In this document: in pieces, positions 1-12,617 of the stretch
Layout of the letters: every line of letters begins with the position of its first letter
Numbering within the stretch: the first letter of the stretch is position 1
From: Actinomucor elegans
Taxonomy: Eukaryota; Mucoromycota; Mucoromycetes; Mucorales; Mucoraceae
Assembly: GCA_026027325.1 (NCBI GenBank)
Contig: JAMSLZ010000013.1
Coordinates: 764,501-828,500 of the forward strand
Direction of reading: 5' to 3'
DNA length: 64,000 nucleotides
Notes under the pieces: generated by a model
Told to the model about the DNA's origin: nothing
What the model saw: only the letters and a program-made list of their open reading frames with translations
Databases searched by the model: none
Made by a program: the position numbers and the translations under genes

Positions 1-1300
1 ATACATATTTTGGTTTCTTAACATAAAGTAAAAGGTTATATGGTTTATAAGGTGTGAGACTGGGTATAAAGACAACTGCAAAGGAAAATCATTGAATTAA
101 TAACAGCTGAAGTTTAACAAATGTCTTATGTAGACATTTATCAATTTGACACATGCCCTACAAAATACAATACATCCTGAACATGGATTATTAATCGATG
201 TGATATTTGACCAAGATTTATTGATTGCTTGATATTTGTTAATTGTAAAAATATACTGGAAATTTCTCAGCTGATTCCGGTTTAATAGTGCGTCTATCTC
301 CAGAGCATACTTGTAATAAACATATGCATATTTTAAGCTTTTATTGCACTAGAATACAACAAGAATATCATTCATCAACGATCTTTACTAAACTATGCTC
401 ATTTGATGTGATAAACAAAGACATTTAAGAAGTGAAGGAACTGTTGGTAGACAATCTTTAAAGCAAGTATTTCATCCAGTGATAATGCCGTTATTATTGA
501 CAAGTATAATTTGTCAAATGTATTACAATTGGGAAAAATACGCTAATGGATGTTCGTTTTGAGCTCGATGTATTAATCACATATGACATTTGCATTGAAT
601 TTGTTCAATCTATGGATCTTTAAATATGTATACAACTTACTACTAGCTATTAATGTGTCGTCTACTTGTTGTTTTGCAATTCAATGGTGGTTCAAGTAAA
701 TACTATAGTTTATTTTGAACTTGCACTAGCAATTCGAATTGCCATAAGGTATGTAAATTCACATTTACCATTATTTTATTACGCATCCTTTATAATTCTA
801 GTTTAATAATAGTTCTGATGGATCCATCAATTAAATCTGAACAAAGGTTCGTAGTCAAATCTGGGATCATTTAATCATTAAAATTCATATAAAACGTAAT
901 AATTTACAATGCATCCCTAAAATGCGACATGCACATTATTCTTCAGTCAAACAATGATTGTAGTCGATACAGGGCTTCATTCTGAACCGTGCACCCTATT
1001 GGTCCTGAAGGATATCTATTCAGAATCTATCTAAACAGATCTTTTTTGAAAAAAAAAAATTGGGAGTTTTCTTATTTGACTTGATGACTACAGGATAAGT
1101 GTATTTCACTGGCACTTTTGAAAGGTTATTCAGATATAAAGCAAACTTTATTAATTGAGAAAATGATCCAAAAGTAACGGTAAGACCATATTTTAGCATA
1201 TAACTACAAAACAAAAGGATGACGGACCGAAAATACAGATCAGCAGATAACAAGTAACACAACTACTATGTACAACGACGACCACCGAGCCCCAACCATC
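1..1300. other. intergenic, no gene seen
   Basis: No open frame here has a convincing start, splice pattern or recognisable product. The stretch near 840-960 carries words resembling the dispersed repeat of this window (a GCGACAT core and a GGATCATTTAATCATT run also seen near 44.5 kb), so it may hold a decayed copy. The window starts inside this region. Confidence 0.5.
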
Positions 1301-2287
1301 TTATATGTTCATTCCGTTTTGACGATATATTGAAGGAGGATAATACTGGTCTCCTCCTCCCTGCTGGTACATTCCATTATTATTATTTTGAAGAGTATAA
1401 GCTTGATGCGGTCGTTGCATTTGCTGTTGTTGCATTTGCTGTCGTTGCATTTGCTGTTGTTGCATTTGCTGTTGTTGCATTTGTTGTTGCTGATAATGTA
1501 AAAGCCGTTGTTGTTGTTGCTGTTGTTGCTGTTGTTGTTGTTGTTGCTGTTGCTGTTGCACTGCCAGAGTATCTGCTCGGTTATGATAATCATGGTGGGT
1601 GTGATATCCTTGTTTTGCATAATGATGGTAAAGCAGCTGATGGTTTTCAGGCTGGTTATGAATGAAGGTTTGACTATGGCGATACATGGAAGGGTGCAGT
1701 TGTGGCTGCTGATGCTGTTGAGGATACGTATTATTTTGTTGGTTTTGTAGATAATAAGATGACTGCGTAATCCCGGCAGGATGATGACGGTCACTATCAG
1801 CAATATGCCCCAATCCCATCATACCAGTAGTGACCGTGCCATTGATAAATGGTTGACTATGACTATAGGATGAAGGTAATGATTGATGCCTTTGTCGACG
1901 ATAAGAAGAAGACTGCTGCGTAGTATTACTATCAAGTTGTCTATGAGGATCATAGAGGTTTTCTCTACTATGATATTTTGATGATCGTTGGAACAACGAT
2001 GAATGCGACGCTCTATGTCCAAGCCTCGGAGCGGGATCTTCGAAAAAGCGTTGTTCTTGTAGCCTATACTTGTTTTTTTTACTTTTTCTATTCCAAAACG
2101 AATAATCTTTTTCATATGGCCGAGGAAGATAGGCTTGATGCGGTTGAACCGTATCAGCTAACCAATTACCCATATGGCGGTCTTTATGCTGGAGCCAGTT
2201 TTCATTTTGATCACCATGATGATAGCGGTCACTGCTACTACTGCTGCCATAATTTTGGGAAAGGTATTGTCGTATACTGTTGAACAT
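1301..2287 (-). CDS. polyglutamine-rich protein of unknown function
   Basis: A single-exon 328-residue frame read from an ATG at 2287. No catalytic domain is recognised. The first 240 residues are rich in Ser, His, Gln, Tyr and Arg and predicted to be disordered. Residues 244-260 are 17 consecutive glutamines, followed at about 265-292 by five Met-spaced Q blocks (MQQQQ type), then a short polyAsn and a Gly/Tyr/Pro tail. The Q run is encoded mainly by CAA and CAG, so it looks like a trinucleotide tract that can expand or contract. Such composition is common in fungal regulatory or condensate-forming proteins, but that role is inference. The other frames over this interval (poly-Leu, poly-Val) are shadows of the repeat. 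Confidence 0.7.
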   Translation of the reverse strand: MFNSIRQYLSQNYGSSSSSDRYHHGDQNENWLQHKDRHMGNWLADTVQPHQAYLPRPYEKDYSFWNRKSKKNKYRLQEQRFFEDPAPRLGHRASHSSLFQRSSKYHSRENLYDPHRQLDSNTTQQSSSYRRQRHQSLPSSYSHSQPFINGTVTTGMMGLGHIADSDRHHPAGITQSSYYLQNQQNNTYPQQHQQPQLHPSMYRHSQTFIHNQPENHQLLYHHYAKQGYHTHHDYHNRADTLAVQQQQQQQQQQQQQQQQQRLLHYQQQQMQQQQMQQQQMQRQQMQQQQMQRPHQAYTLQNNNNGMYQQGGGDQYYPPSIYRQNGMNI

Positions 2288-4723
2288 TGGATTGTGTGAA
2301 AAAGAAAAGGAAGAGGATCGATTACACGAAAGAAGAAGAAATATACACTACTGTATCAATTACACCAATTAGAAATATATTACACCAGACTCTTGTTGGA
2401 TAATTCGACGATATCACCTGTCATACTCTATTGTGAAGTACGGTCACTTTGATTGATAAAAGTGTATGTAGCTTTGTAATCTATTCAACGTGCATTACTG
2501 AGGGAAAACAAATGATTTGGTTGGTGCAACCAAATATGGCTAATTTTGAGATTTATTATAATGCTTTTTACAAGGATCTACCTTTAGTATTCATGTATAC
2601 ACAATATATTACACCTATTCATTCCTGTAGCGCATCTATAACATCTATACTTGTTACTATGTTTTAATATTTGTAGACATATGAATTTAACGATCCCATT
2701 GGTTAGTCGGATATATAAATATGGTTCATCACGGTGTGCTCAGCCAAATCTTTGAAACTATGTAACTGCTTCTAAATCAACAATGGTTAAATATATAAAC
2801 TTCGAAACATGCTAGATAATGTCAAAAATACGGTTTTTAAGCTCTAAAACTGTATCTTTGTTCCAAACGTAACTTATTAAAAAACCCATAAAATAATTTG
2901 TAGTTTACACTAAGTATTTATGTCGGCAACTTGCCTTTATTGTCTTTAACATCACGATTTCAATCGTTAGGAAAAAAAAAACTCCCAGGCACATGGAATT
3001 TCATTGGTGGACGAAGATCGCGACTCTTGAACTGTATTCCATTCGATCTCTATCTTGCGTAAAAACTTGAATTTCAGGATATATAATAAATAATGCATCA
3101 TTTTTTAAATTAGATCGCCACAAAAGCTCAATCTATGGCAAGTGCTACAAAACTTCGAGTGTTTGGTGACCTCTATTTTACATAAATACACCATTTTACT
3201 TTTTACAAGTCTTATGCAAGGTTTACAATCAAACAGAGAATGCAATTCTCTATGCGCATATCATATTAAGCACTTCAATGGGCAGTTTACACTTGTTTTA
3301 TACGCAATGTTGTGAATTTTGAGAAACAAGCACGTCAACGGCTGAGTATCATAATTTTATAAAATTGATATGGTGCTTAATGTACAAATTGCTGCATATT
3401 TCGGTTAAATGTCGCATGTGATTAACATTCAATGCTCGGAATGAGCTACTGCATCTAACAAGATCTTTGATCTTCTATATCTATTTTTTCCTTGTATTAA
3501 ATGTCACGTCTGTTTTTTGAATTAATTAGCTTTTTTCAGTAAATGATTGTTCTTTTTAGCAAGGATGAATTAGAAGCATCATGTATGTTTTAAAATGAAA
3601 TCTGTAGGAAATATTCCTTATAAATAGTATAAGACCCATGTATATATATGGACGGGAAAAATGAGCCTCTAGAAATGTAGGGTGATGCTATTTGGACTGC
3701 AAAATCTGATTGTGAAGAGATTCTAACTAAATCAGGGTTGAATAATACTGTCTACTATATTGTCAAAATTCATTATGATTATTATTTAGAATGATAGATA
3801 AGAACTCAAAATTACTTAATCCTGAAGCATGTTTCTTGCATAGAAAAGTTGGATTCTTGGGTACTCTTTTTATTTTTTTACATGTACAAGTATTACATTA
3901 TTTTAATATAGTAGACAGCATTATTCAAACCTGATTTTGTTGAAGTCTCTTTACAATCAGATTTTGTAGTCCAAATAGTGTCATCCAGAAATGTAATGTA
4001 TGGAATCAGAATCAGAATCAAAGCTATCACTGAATTTCCATGATCAGTAGACTTTCGCTTTTGTGTTACTATCATGTCTACTGATGAGCCATTAAGAGCG
4101 ACTATTAGTAGTGTTTCATAGTTGATCTCCAAATAGGTTGATTGTGCATTTCGGGTATTTTCTTTGCTTCCTACTGGTTACTTCAAAAATAGCTCCAAAA
4201 TCGATGACGCTATACTACTCAGCAAATGCAACCCTTTATATCCGGATGATGGTGCAATAGTAAGTCAGAATTCAATGGAGGTCGTTTAGTACTACTGCAA
4301 TTGGAAGTTTTGGCTGTTTCCTTCTTAAATGAAGGATTGCGGATAAACATCATTTAACCAACTCTGGGTTTGTTTATCATGTCTACTAATCTAAAACCAT
4401 AGGATCTTCCAATTACAAAGAGGGGATATTCAAATATCCTTCATATGCTAACTTGATATCTGTTTTTTCATTTAGATAGCATAGCCTTGTAGAAAAAAGA
4501 AAGAAGCTTGAGGTATTCCGAAACAAACTCAAGTATACAGGCTATACTCAGGTGTTCATCACTTGAAAAAAAAAAAGGTCTGTCGATCTTTTAAAAAAGA
4601 TTTATCTGTAGGGCAATCGCCGCCCCAAATCACTAATAACTTGCAAAAGCTCTTCAACCAACTGATTGAATTCCCTTTTCCTCTTGTTTTTCCCTCATAC
4701 TTTGCTATATGTCAGAGATACAA
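2288..4723. other. intergenic with inverted repeat
   Basis: No intact gene is seen. A partial copy of the dispersed repeat lies at about 3400-3475. An inverted repeat of decayed coding sequence occupies 3672-3994 (separate entry). The remainder is A+T-rich with short chance frames only. Confidence 0.5.
3672..3994. repeat. inverted repeat of a decayed coding fragment
   Basis: Two arms of about 90 nt (3672-3761 and 3904-3994) are imperfect reverse complements, differing at roughly one base in six or seven, separated by about 142 nt. Both arms encode the same peptide when read towards the centre: the left arm on + and the right arm on - share the words TKSGLNN and VYYI. The right-arm frame extends from 4132 to 3893 (79 codons). 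This looks like two opposed copies of a fragment of an unrecognised gene or transposon ORF. A transcript through it could fold into a long imperfect hairpin. Confidence 0.65.
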
Positions 4724-5639
4724 ATGGATAAACCCAGCTTACCTTCTATTCAGTTCCTTTTACAAGAAGCACAAGGTAAAGGCTATAATATATACTTTGT
4801 ATATATACATATATTTTTTGTATTAATATGAAGTAGGTCCTATCGTATCATCAACTCAAAATAATAACAACCACAGTCAACCTAGCAATATATCAGCAGT
4901 TACATCCTCAACAAAAAGACAGTATGGACACAGAGCTTCTAGAAGTGTAAGTAGTCTACCCTTAGACTTGCAAAGCTTATCCCTTCAAGCACCAGATGAT
5001 ACACCTAATACTGTTCATCAACCATACGGTGGTATACCCATATCTGCTTCAGAGAAACCACCAAGTTGGATGTTACCTAATGATAGACCACCAGCTAGTT
5101 ATTCTCAAACAAGAAAATCCAATTTCATTGGTCATAGTAGATCTGTTTCTGAGTTTACGCTTCCACCTCTTTCTTTATCTCCACATCGACCTACACCTGC
5201 TCGTACTCATCGAAGAGCTGTATCAGCCAATACAGTTGATTTCATGTTGAGTCCATCACCTAATCCATCTATGCGTGCCCAATCTTACAGCCCTCAAGAA
5301 ACACCATTACACACAACTGCTACATCCAATCCCAACTTGTTCGAACAGCTTATAACCAATGAAACCACTACAAATACAACTGCTGCTACTGCTGATGCAT
5401 CTGGACGCTATGTATGTCCTTATTGCCATAAAAAGTTTTCTAGGCCGTCTTCATTACGTATTCATACATATTCCCATACTGGAGAAAAGCCTTTTGTATG
5501 TACTGAACCCGGCTGTGGAAGACACTTTAGTGTTCAAAGCAATATGAGACGGCATCTGCGTGTTCATCGTTTAGGACGGTCTGTGAATACAAATAATCAT
5601 ACTCTAGGCACTACAAACGAAGAGAACGAAACTGCTTAA
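4724..5639 (+). CDS. C2H2 zinc-finger transcription factor
   Basis: Two exons, 4724-4775 and 4837-5639, give 284 residues. The 61-nt intron has GTAAAG and TAG ends and splits a Gly codon. The upstream ATG extends the frame with a peptide beginning MDKPSLPSIQ, giving a conserved-looking N-terminus. The middle is a Ser/Pro/Thr-rich linker. Two adjacent C2H2 fingers lie at about residues 208-262 (C-x2-C and C-x4-C types, each ending H-x3-H), joined by the classic HTGEKPF linker, so sequence-specific DNA binding in the nucleus is expected. The C-terminal 22 residues are Asn/Thr-rich. The target genes cannot be told from sequence. The two-finger C-terminal arrangement is common among fungal stress and development regulators. 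Confidence 0.9.
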
Positions 5640-6236
5640 ACACTATTTTTTTAACCTATCAAGAAGGAAGATTGTGATTATATATATATATTTATTACTC
5701 TTCTTTCCTCTTGATATACTACCACTACTACTACTTTTTTTAAAAAAAAATTTTGTTTTGTATATAATAAACGTAGAGCAAGATGCTCTAGTTATCTCAG
5801 TAGACGAATAATTTAAAGTGATTGCTATGATAAAACCCAGCTGCATAAATCTGTTCTCGCTGGTTGCTATGTCAGGTTTACTTTTCGCGGTAACGTAACC
5901 ATGGAAACTAATCCATTTGAATTAAGCAAGGCGATTGGTTGATATCAGCATGATTCTGGCACTTGTAAAAAATAATATGGTTCTTTAAAAACGCGTAGAA
6001 GCAAGTATATATACCAATGGTCTATTATCTCAACTAGAGTGATGGCAGCATTGCGTATCATCCAATTCAAGTACATGGGTTTCTCTTTTAAATATTTCGA
6101 AGCAAAGTAAGCTTGAGAGTTTTAGTTGATTTTCTGGCCCCGCTTTTTGCTTAAACAGCAGCTTTATTTATTTCTCTTTTTTTTTTTTCTTCTTTCCTCT
6201 ATATCGTTTTCTTTACTATATTATATTGTGTATAAA
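5640..6236. other. intergenic, 3' end of zinc-finger gene and NMA111 promoter
   Basis: After the zinc-finger stop there is a T-rich and A-rich 3' region. A pyrimidine-rich leader (about 6170-6220) precedes the protease ATG, as in other genes of this window. No further gene is seen. Confidence 0.5.
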
Positions 6237-9200
6237 ATGGATGACTCGCAACATCCTCTAGTTGTATCCACACCGCCTTTACGTGGTCCTGCTGATTCAC
6301 CTCCACCAAATGATGCAGGTGATATGCCCACTGATTTAAAAGCCCACCGAGACAATATTTCGCTCGCTACGACTCAGTACGAGCAGCAATCACCTGTTGA
6401 AAGCAGAATATTACGAGGAAGGTCCAAGTCGCTTGCTATAGGCGCGCACGCATGGAATCCTCGACCTCCAGTTGATTATATTGTTCCAGCTACTACCTCT
6501 GGTGTTCCCTACAAAGCAAGATCTTGGGAACCTACCTTGGAAAAGGCCATTCGCGCCATTGTCTCTATTAAAGCTAGCCATGTCAGAAGTTTTGATACAG
6601 AAACGTCAGGTAAAAATTTAAAGAAAAATTAACAGTTCAAATGTCTTATCTTTTCTCTTTTGGTTATAGGTGGTTATACAGCTACTGGTTTCATTGTCGA
6701 CGCTGCTCGAGGAATCATCTTGACAAACCGTCACGTCGTGTCTCCAGCTCCTATTGTAGCTCAGGCTGTGTTAACCAACTATGAAGAAGTCGACCTTAAG
6801 CCAGTTTATCGTGATCCAGTTCATGATTTCGGCTTTATGCAGGTATGGGAAAAAAAAAGTAAAAGCTTTGAGTTATACGCTAAAAGCTTGTTTAGTTCGA
6901 CCCCACTCGCATTAAGTTTATGGAGCTAGAGGAAATTAAACTTAGCCCAGAAAGAGCCAAGGTTGGCCTAGATATACGTGTCGTTGGGTAAGCCTATGCT
7001 TATTATTTTCAGTATACGCTATAACAATTGCTATTCTATAGTAATGATGCTGGCGAAAAGTTAAGTATTTTAGCTGGTACATTAGCAAGATTAGATAGAA
7101 GAGCTCCCGAATATGGTGTAGGCGAATACAATGACTTTAATACGTTCTATTTGCAAGCTGCGTCGGGCACAAGTGGTGGTTCTTCTGGAAGTCCAGTCTT
7201 GGACATTGACGGCCATGCTGTCGCACTCAATGCTGGTGGTGCTAGTCGCGCTTCTTCCTCCTACTATCTTCCTCTGGATCGCGTTCAACGTGCTCTTACG
7301 TACATTCAAAAAGGCGCTCAAGTTCCTCGTGGTACATTGCAAACCGAATTTGAATACTTGCCTTATAATGAAGTTCGCCGTCTTGGTCTTAAAGCGCCTA
7401 TTGAAGAAAAAGTACGACGCAAGTTTCCCGATGAAACAGGCATGCTGGTAGTCCGATCATTACTACCTAAAGGTCCTGCCGATAATGTGCTCGTACCAGG
7501 CGATATTATTATTGGCTGTAATGGCAAAATGGTGCCTCATTTTATCGCCCTATTTGCTATCTTGGATGATGCGGTTGGCCAGGAAATCTCGTTAACCGTG
7601 AGTCGCGGTAAGAAGGTGCAAGATGTCAAGGTTACTGTGCAAGACTTGCATTCAATTACGCCTAATCGCTTCGTTGAAATTGGTGGCGGTGTAGTTCATG
7701 AACTGTCTTATCAATTGGCCAAGTCCTATTCGCAACCTACTGGTGGTGTTTATGTAGCTACTTCGGGCCATATGTTGGCTAGTGCTAGCGCTTGGCGTAA
7801 GAGTATTATTGTTAGCGTCAATAATATTCCTACCCCCAATTTGGATGCTTTCATTGAAGCTATGAAAAGTTTGGCTGATGGAGCTCGTGTACCAGTGAGG
7901 TAAAGACAGATCATTTTTATGATAAAATGTAGCTAATATCATATAGATTCTATGCGCTTCATAAGGCTTACAAAGATAAAGTGATGATCATGCATGTCGA
8001 TAGACATTGGCACAAGTTTAGATTGGCTGTTCGCAATGGTATCCACTAAATGTAAAAAAAAAAGAAAAAAAGAACAGACAATTAATGTATAACTCTCTAG
8101 ACGTTACTGGCCTTTGGGATTTTAGCGATATGCCTCCTCCTCCAGAGACTATTCCTTACTCACCTTCCACTGCCACTCTCCCGCCTCTTGATCCTTCTTT
8201 GGCTCTTGCACAAAAGCTGATGCCATCCTTTGTAGCTATTGATTTCTACTTGCCTTACTTGGTAGATGGTATGAAAGCTACTCAATTCTATGGCACAGGT
8301 TTTATTGTCTCTACCAACCCACCTTTGATCGTCTGTGATCGAGATACGATCCCTATTGGTCTAGGTGATATTTTCATTACCTTTGCCAACTCGATTATCA
8401 TTCCTGGTCGTTTGCTCTTCTTACATCCTTTTTACAATTACGTGATTCTGACCTATGATCCCAAGTTGATTGGCGATACACCTGTAAAACCAATTGAATT
8501 TAGCGAGAAAGAACTCAATCAAGGTGACGAAATTAACTTTATTGGTATCGGCAATGATCACTCTGTCGTGATGAAAAAGACTACTGTTTCATCTGTATCT
8601 AACATTGGTACCCGTGAATGCTCTCCTCCTCGCTGGCGTGCCATGAACGTGGAAGGTATCAAGATTGATGATTCTCTTAATTCACAAGGTGGCTTAATTA
8701 CCAACGATCAGGGCCAAGTGCAAGCCCTATGGATCAGTTATTCTTCTCAAAATGAAAAGGGTAAAGACATCTCGTTCATGTCCGGCCTCTTGTCTTCGTT
8801 GGTCAAGCCTACAATCGACAAGTTTTTGGAGAGTGGAGACAAAATCGTATTCAAGGGTTTGGATGCAGAGCTATGGACTATGCGTATTGCTGCGGCTCGT
8901 ACCTTGGGTCTCAGTGACGCTTGGGTCAAGAAGATTGAAGAAAGTGGATCGACGCGCCATACGCTGCTTTACGTGCTCAATATATTGGATGAACGTAGCG
9001 CTTGTGCCAAAGTGCTTAATGTAGGTGATGTGATCTTGAGTGTCAATGGTAAGCTAGTTACTCGTATGTGCCATATGATGCTAGTACATCAACAAGACAA
9101 TGTTGATATGGTTATTTTGCGTGATGGAAAGGAACTCAATGTCAATGTGCCTATGAGTGAGTTCAGTGGATATGAAACAACCCGTGTCATTGGATGGCAA

Positions 9201-9680
9201 GGTGCTTTGATTCAACGTCCTTACAAGGCTGTATTGGAACAAGTACGTAATGTACCTGCCGGTGTCTATGTCTCTTGTACCCTGTATGGCTCACCGGCTT
9301 CCAATGTACTTCGTCCAGGTGTCTGGATCGTAGAAGTGCAAGGTAAACCTGTGAAGGATCTGGATTCTTTCTTGGAAGTAGTTCATTCTCATGAACTCGA
9401 AATGAGTCGACGTCGTAGACCTAGTTATATCCCACCTGTTCAACGCACTGCTGAAGAACAGGCCAAGATAGAAGACGCCGATGATGATAACGTACCCACG
9501 GGTACAGATGATGATGATGATAACGACGATAACGATGAAGGCTATATTCGTATCAAGACTATCAGTAGAAATGAGACAGTACGTGTAGTTGCTGTAAAGC
9601 TTGATTTGCACTATTGGGATTCCTGGCAATTAATTCGCGATGACAAGTCAGTTTCAGGTTGGACTTCTCAAACTGCTTAG
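6237..9680 (+). CDS. NMA111: Nma111-type HtrA serine protease with PDZ domains
   Basis: Six exons (6237-6609, 6670-6842, 6896-6987, 7042-7899, 7947-8038, 8101-9680) encode 1055 residues; every junction is in phase and restores family motifs. This is the large tandem HtrA-like protease of fungi, called Nma111 in yeast and linked there to nuclear apoptosis-related proteolysis and lipid homeostasis. The trypsin-like triad is visible: His146 in TNRHVV, Asp177 in HDFGF and Ser261 in GGSSGSP. PDZ-like segments follow (about residues 340-430), then a second, degenerate protease-like half encoded by the long last exon. An acidic Asp-rich stretch lies near the C-terminus. The 60 residues before the protease domain are Pro-rich and variable. 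It converges on the RBMX2/Ist3 gene, with 151 bp between stops. Confidence 0.95.
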
Positions 9681-9831
9681 AAGAAATGTAGATAGCTTAA
9701 TTTATGTCTCTCTTTTGTTTTCATTATTCTTCATTGTATAGTCGATTGCTCTTCATTTCTTTTCTTTTTTTTTACCAATTTGCACAAAAAATAAATAGTA
9801 TATACATTTGGTTTTATCATTTTAAATAGCT

Positions 9832-10983
9832 TTAATAACGACGAGATGGGGAATAAGAGCGGCTTCTAGCACGACGGCGTGTAGGAGATCTAGAACGTCG
9901 ACGAGGGGATCTTGAATGGCTCAGTGGTGATCTAGATCTACGACGAGGGGATCTGGAACGGTTTAAAGGTGATCTCGCACGACGACGTATAGGGGATCTG
10001 GAACGACGAGGTGATCTTGAACGGCTCAATGGTGATCTATTGCGTCGAACTGGAGATCTTGAATGATGTTTACTATAGGATTTGCTATCGCGATTCTCAT
10101 CTCTGTAGGTTCTATCACGATCGTCGTAACGAGAAGAACGTCTTTCTGGCGATCTGTCCTTATCAGATTTGTCTTCTTTATCTTTGCTACTTTTATGCTT
10201 GTGATGCTTGCTACTCTTGTCCTTCTTTTTCGACTTTTTCTCTTTCTTTTCTCTAAAATAAGCTGCCATAGGATCTTCTTCTTCTCCCAAATCGACCTTC
10301 TTTGGCTTTGGCTTGGACTTTTCTTTACCCACTAAACAAACTAGTGTGAGACGGCTTGTATATCAATACTGCCTGTCTTCTTACCTTCAATAAGCTGTGG
10401 AGCTACATTCATCTTGGGCTGATCATCGTCTGATTCTTCCTCACCATCCTTCTTCTTGGGTTTCTTCGGGCCAGTTTGAGAATGATCTACACGTAGAGTT
10501 CTGCCCAACACCTAGAAAACAAGTTAGTTGTAATCTTGTTAAACTCCAAAAGCTTACATCAGCTCCATTCAAGTTATCCACGGCTAGAATGGTACTACGT
10601 TGATCTTCATATTGAATAAAAGCAAAACCCTTGGATTTACCGGTTTTCTGATCGCGAATAAGCTCTACATGAATGATCTCGCCATACCTAGCTCACATGA
10701 AGTTAATTAAAACGTGTATGCATCATAATCAAACCAAGATCTTTACTGTGAAAAGATACAAACGATGTCGCCTTCTGTTAAATCATAAGGCATATTGCCT
10801 GCAAAGATCCAAGCAGAATTCTTGTATTGTGCATGCCATGAACCAGTATCAGACCAAGTTCCATTGGTGATCTCTCTTTGATTGATCCTTTGGATTTCTT
10901 TGACGACGCTATTTAATAGTAATCTCGGTCAGTTTGTGGAGGGGGAAAAAAGCATGAACAAATCAATGGTTTAATTACTTCAT
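9832..10983 (-). CDS. IST3: RBMX2/Ist3 (Snu17) RRM protein with RS-rich tail
   Basis: Five exons on the minus strand (10979-10983, 10747-10908, 10687-10558, 10511-10385, 10331-9832) give 307 residues. The first exon is only 5 coding nt (ATGAA); splicing yields MNVVKEIQRIN, the usual family start. One RRM spans about residues 32-112, with RNP2 as WIFAGN and RNP1 as KGFAFIQY. The C-terminal 170 residues are Lys/Glu-rich and then a long run of RSRSP repeats. In yeast, Ist3 forms the RES complex with Bud13 and Pml1, which aids splicing of the pre-mRNA first step and nuclear retention. RBMX2 is the metazoan form. The long RS tail is absent from the yeast protein and resembles animal versions. Confidence 0.93.
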
Positions 10984-11056
10984 TTTTGTTATACTTGAAA
11001 AGTAGAAAGAGAGTAAATTTGGTTGGTATTCGCAATTTTATTATTATTAGCGTTGA

Positions 11057-11280
11057 TTATTGATCCCGCTTTTCTGGACCGCGAATTAACTGATACCGTC
11101 CGTAGAGTGCATTAAATTAAGAAACTATTCCATTCAATTCGATTTTTTTTTCTTGAGTTTTGAAGCCTTTACCTGTCCTCTAGTGAGTAATCTGTAAGAT
11201 GTGATAGTTTCGGAGCGTGGCACTACTTGACGAAGACTTGATTTCCTATTGTCTGCGACATAGATGAACATAGGGTGCAT
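11057..11280 (-). CDS. predicted small basic protein, unrecognised
   Basis: Two exons (11173-11280 and 11057-11089) joined by an 83-nt intron with a strong CAG|GTAAAG donor give a 46-residue basic peptide starting MHPMFIYVADN and ending LIRGPEKRDQ. Without splicing, the frame runs on to a poly-Lys tail and stops at 11134. Support: a TATATAAA-like box lies upstream on the minus strand (about 11390-11400), followed by a 29-nt T tract (A on the plus strand) like other leaders here. Both exons have sensible codon use. I do not recognise a family. It could be a short nuclear-encoded mitochondrial or ribosomal factor, or a chance frame. Confidence 0.35.
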
Positions 11281-11343
11281 TTTACTTGGCTTAAAAAGCT
11301 CTTTAAACTCTTTCAAAAGCTTTCTAACTCACAGTTGTACTTG

Positions 11344-11381
<38 letters not shown>

Positions 11382-12617
11382 AGGAAAAGATTTATATATT
11401 AGAAAAAGAGCGATGACTCTTGCTTGCCGTTCAATATATTGAAAGTATCCTAGTTTATCATCTTTCAATCCTGATTTATAATCAAATATGTACCAAGTAT
11501 CATCACCTAGGCACCATTATCACAAAAACTAGTGTACTATGTCTTTAGTTGACAATGCAATTGGCTTTCCTATTTCTAACAGATTTGACCATTTGGTTTA
11601 TCGGGTTTATAACAAGCTAAACGCATTTACTCACAAGCTTTGTTCCATTGCTTATGATAGAACATATAATATCTAATGCTTTTTCTACTGATATGCCAAT
11701 AAACATTGCGTTAGCAAACAGATTTTACTAATTTACGATGTCAAAGAATTGAATATAAAGCTTATAATCCCTCTAACCAATATCAATACTATACTAGGAT
11801 TATAAACAGAAGAACATGATTCATGTAGGTATAAACTTTAAGAAACGAATTAAAGACGCTTGGCTATCCATTCGGCTTTTAAGTTCCCAAATTGGTCTGT
11901 ACTATTATCTTAGATTTCATATTATATACTAGTACTTTTTGAGTCATATAAAAACTAGTATATCCCAAGTTAGTCAGTTTAAACTTGGTTCAAAATCAGA
12001 TAAAGCATACCAACTACTGCATAGTTAACAAGTCTTGGTATCATTATTATGCATTCTTTTTGATTCTAGGATAGTTCGTGAGATAATATTTCATCCTATA
12101 TCTGTATTCTAGGGCCCCATCTAGCGCATATTAGCATTTTAGAGATGAGGAATGACCTTTATCATCATAAACTGGTATATTATATCAAGTATACATCTCT
12201 TGGCTGTTCCCCTTGCTGAATGTCGCTTTGAGTAGTAATTTTTGTAGTCAAAAGAAATATTGGATTTATGGAGTCTTTTGCCTAGCAGTTGCACAATGAA
12301 TATAGTGTATGTAATAATGATTAAATGTGATGACTTTGTCTTTTCATAAAGATACAAAAGATCCCGTGCAACTTTAGCTGCATGGAAGCGACACGCATAA
12401 CATAGGCTTGTAGACAGTGTCTTTACTAACTCTTAGTACAACTGAAAGATTCAGGATCTCGAACTAAAACGAATTCAACAACAGCGTCTAGATTTCATTA
12501 CACACAACAAGCCCCTTTCAGTAACACCTTGGATTATGATATTTAATGATGTGTTCTAGTTACAAATAGAAATCTAATAATAAAGAACAAGAACGCTAAG
12601 AAAAGACAAGAATAGGA
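11281..12617. other. intergenic, nothing recognised
   Basis: It contains the homopolymer at 11350-11378 and otherwise A+T-rich sequence with only short frames. The right part includes the 3' untranslated region of the phosphate transporter. Confidence 0.5.
11350..11378. repeat. A(29) homopolymer
   Basis: A run of 29 A on the plus strand, read as T upstream of the small minus-strand gene. It is probably part of that promoter or leader, or a retroposed poly-A remnant. Confidence 0.8.

Noticed and set aside
1309..1803. Long frames in other phases over the polyQ gene (poly-Asn/Ser, poly-Val/Ala, poly-Leu)
   Set aside because: They are translations of the same CAA/CAG repeat in other phases and lack any independent coding signal.
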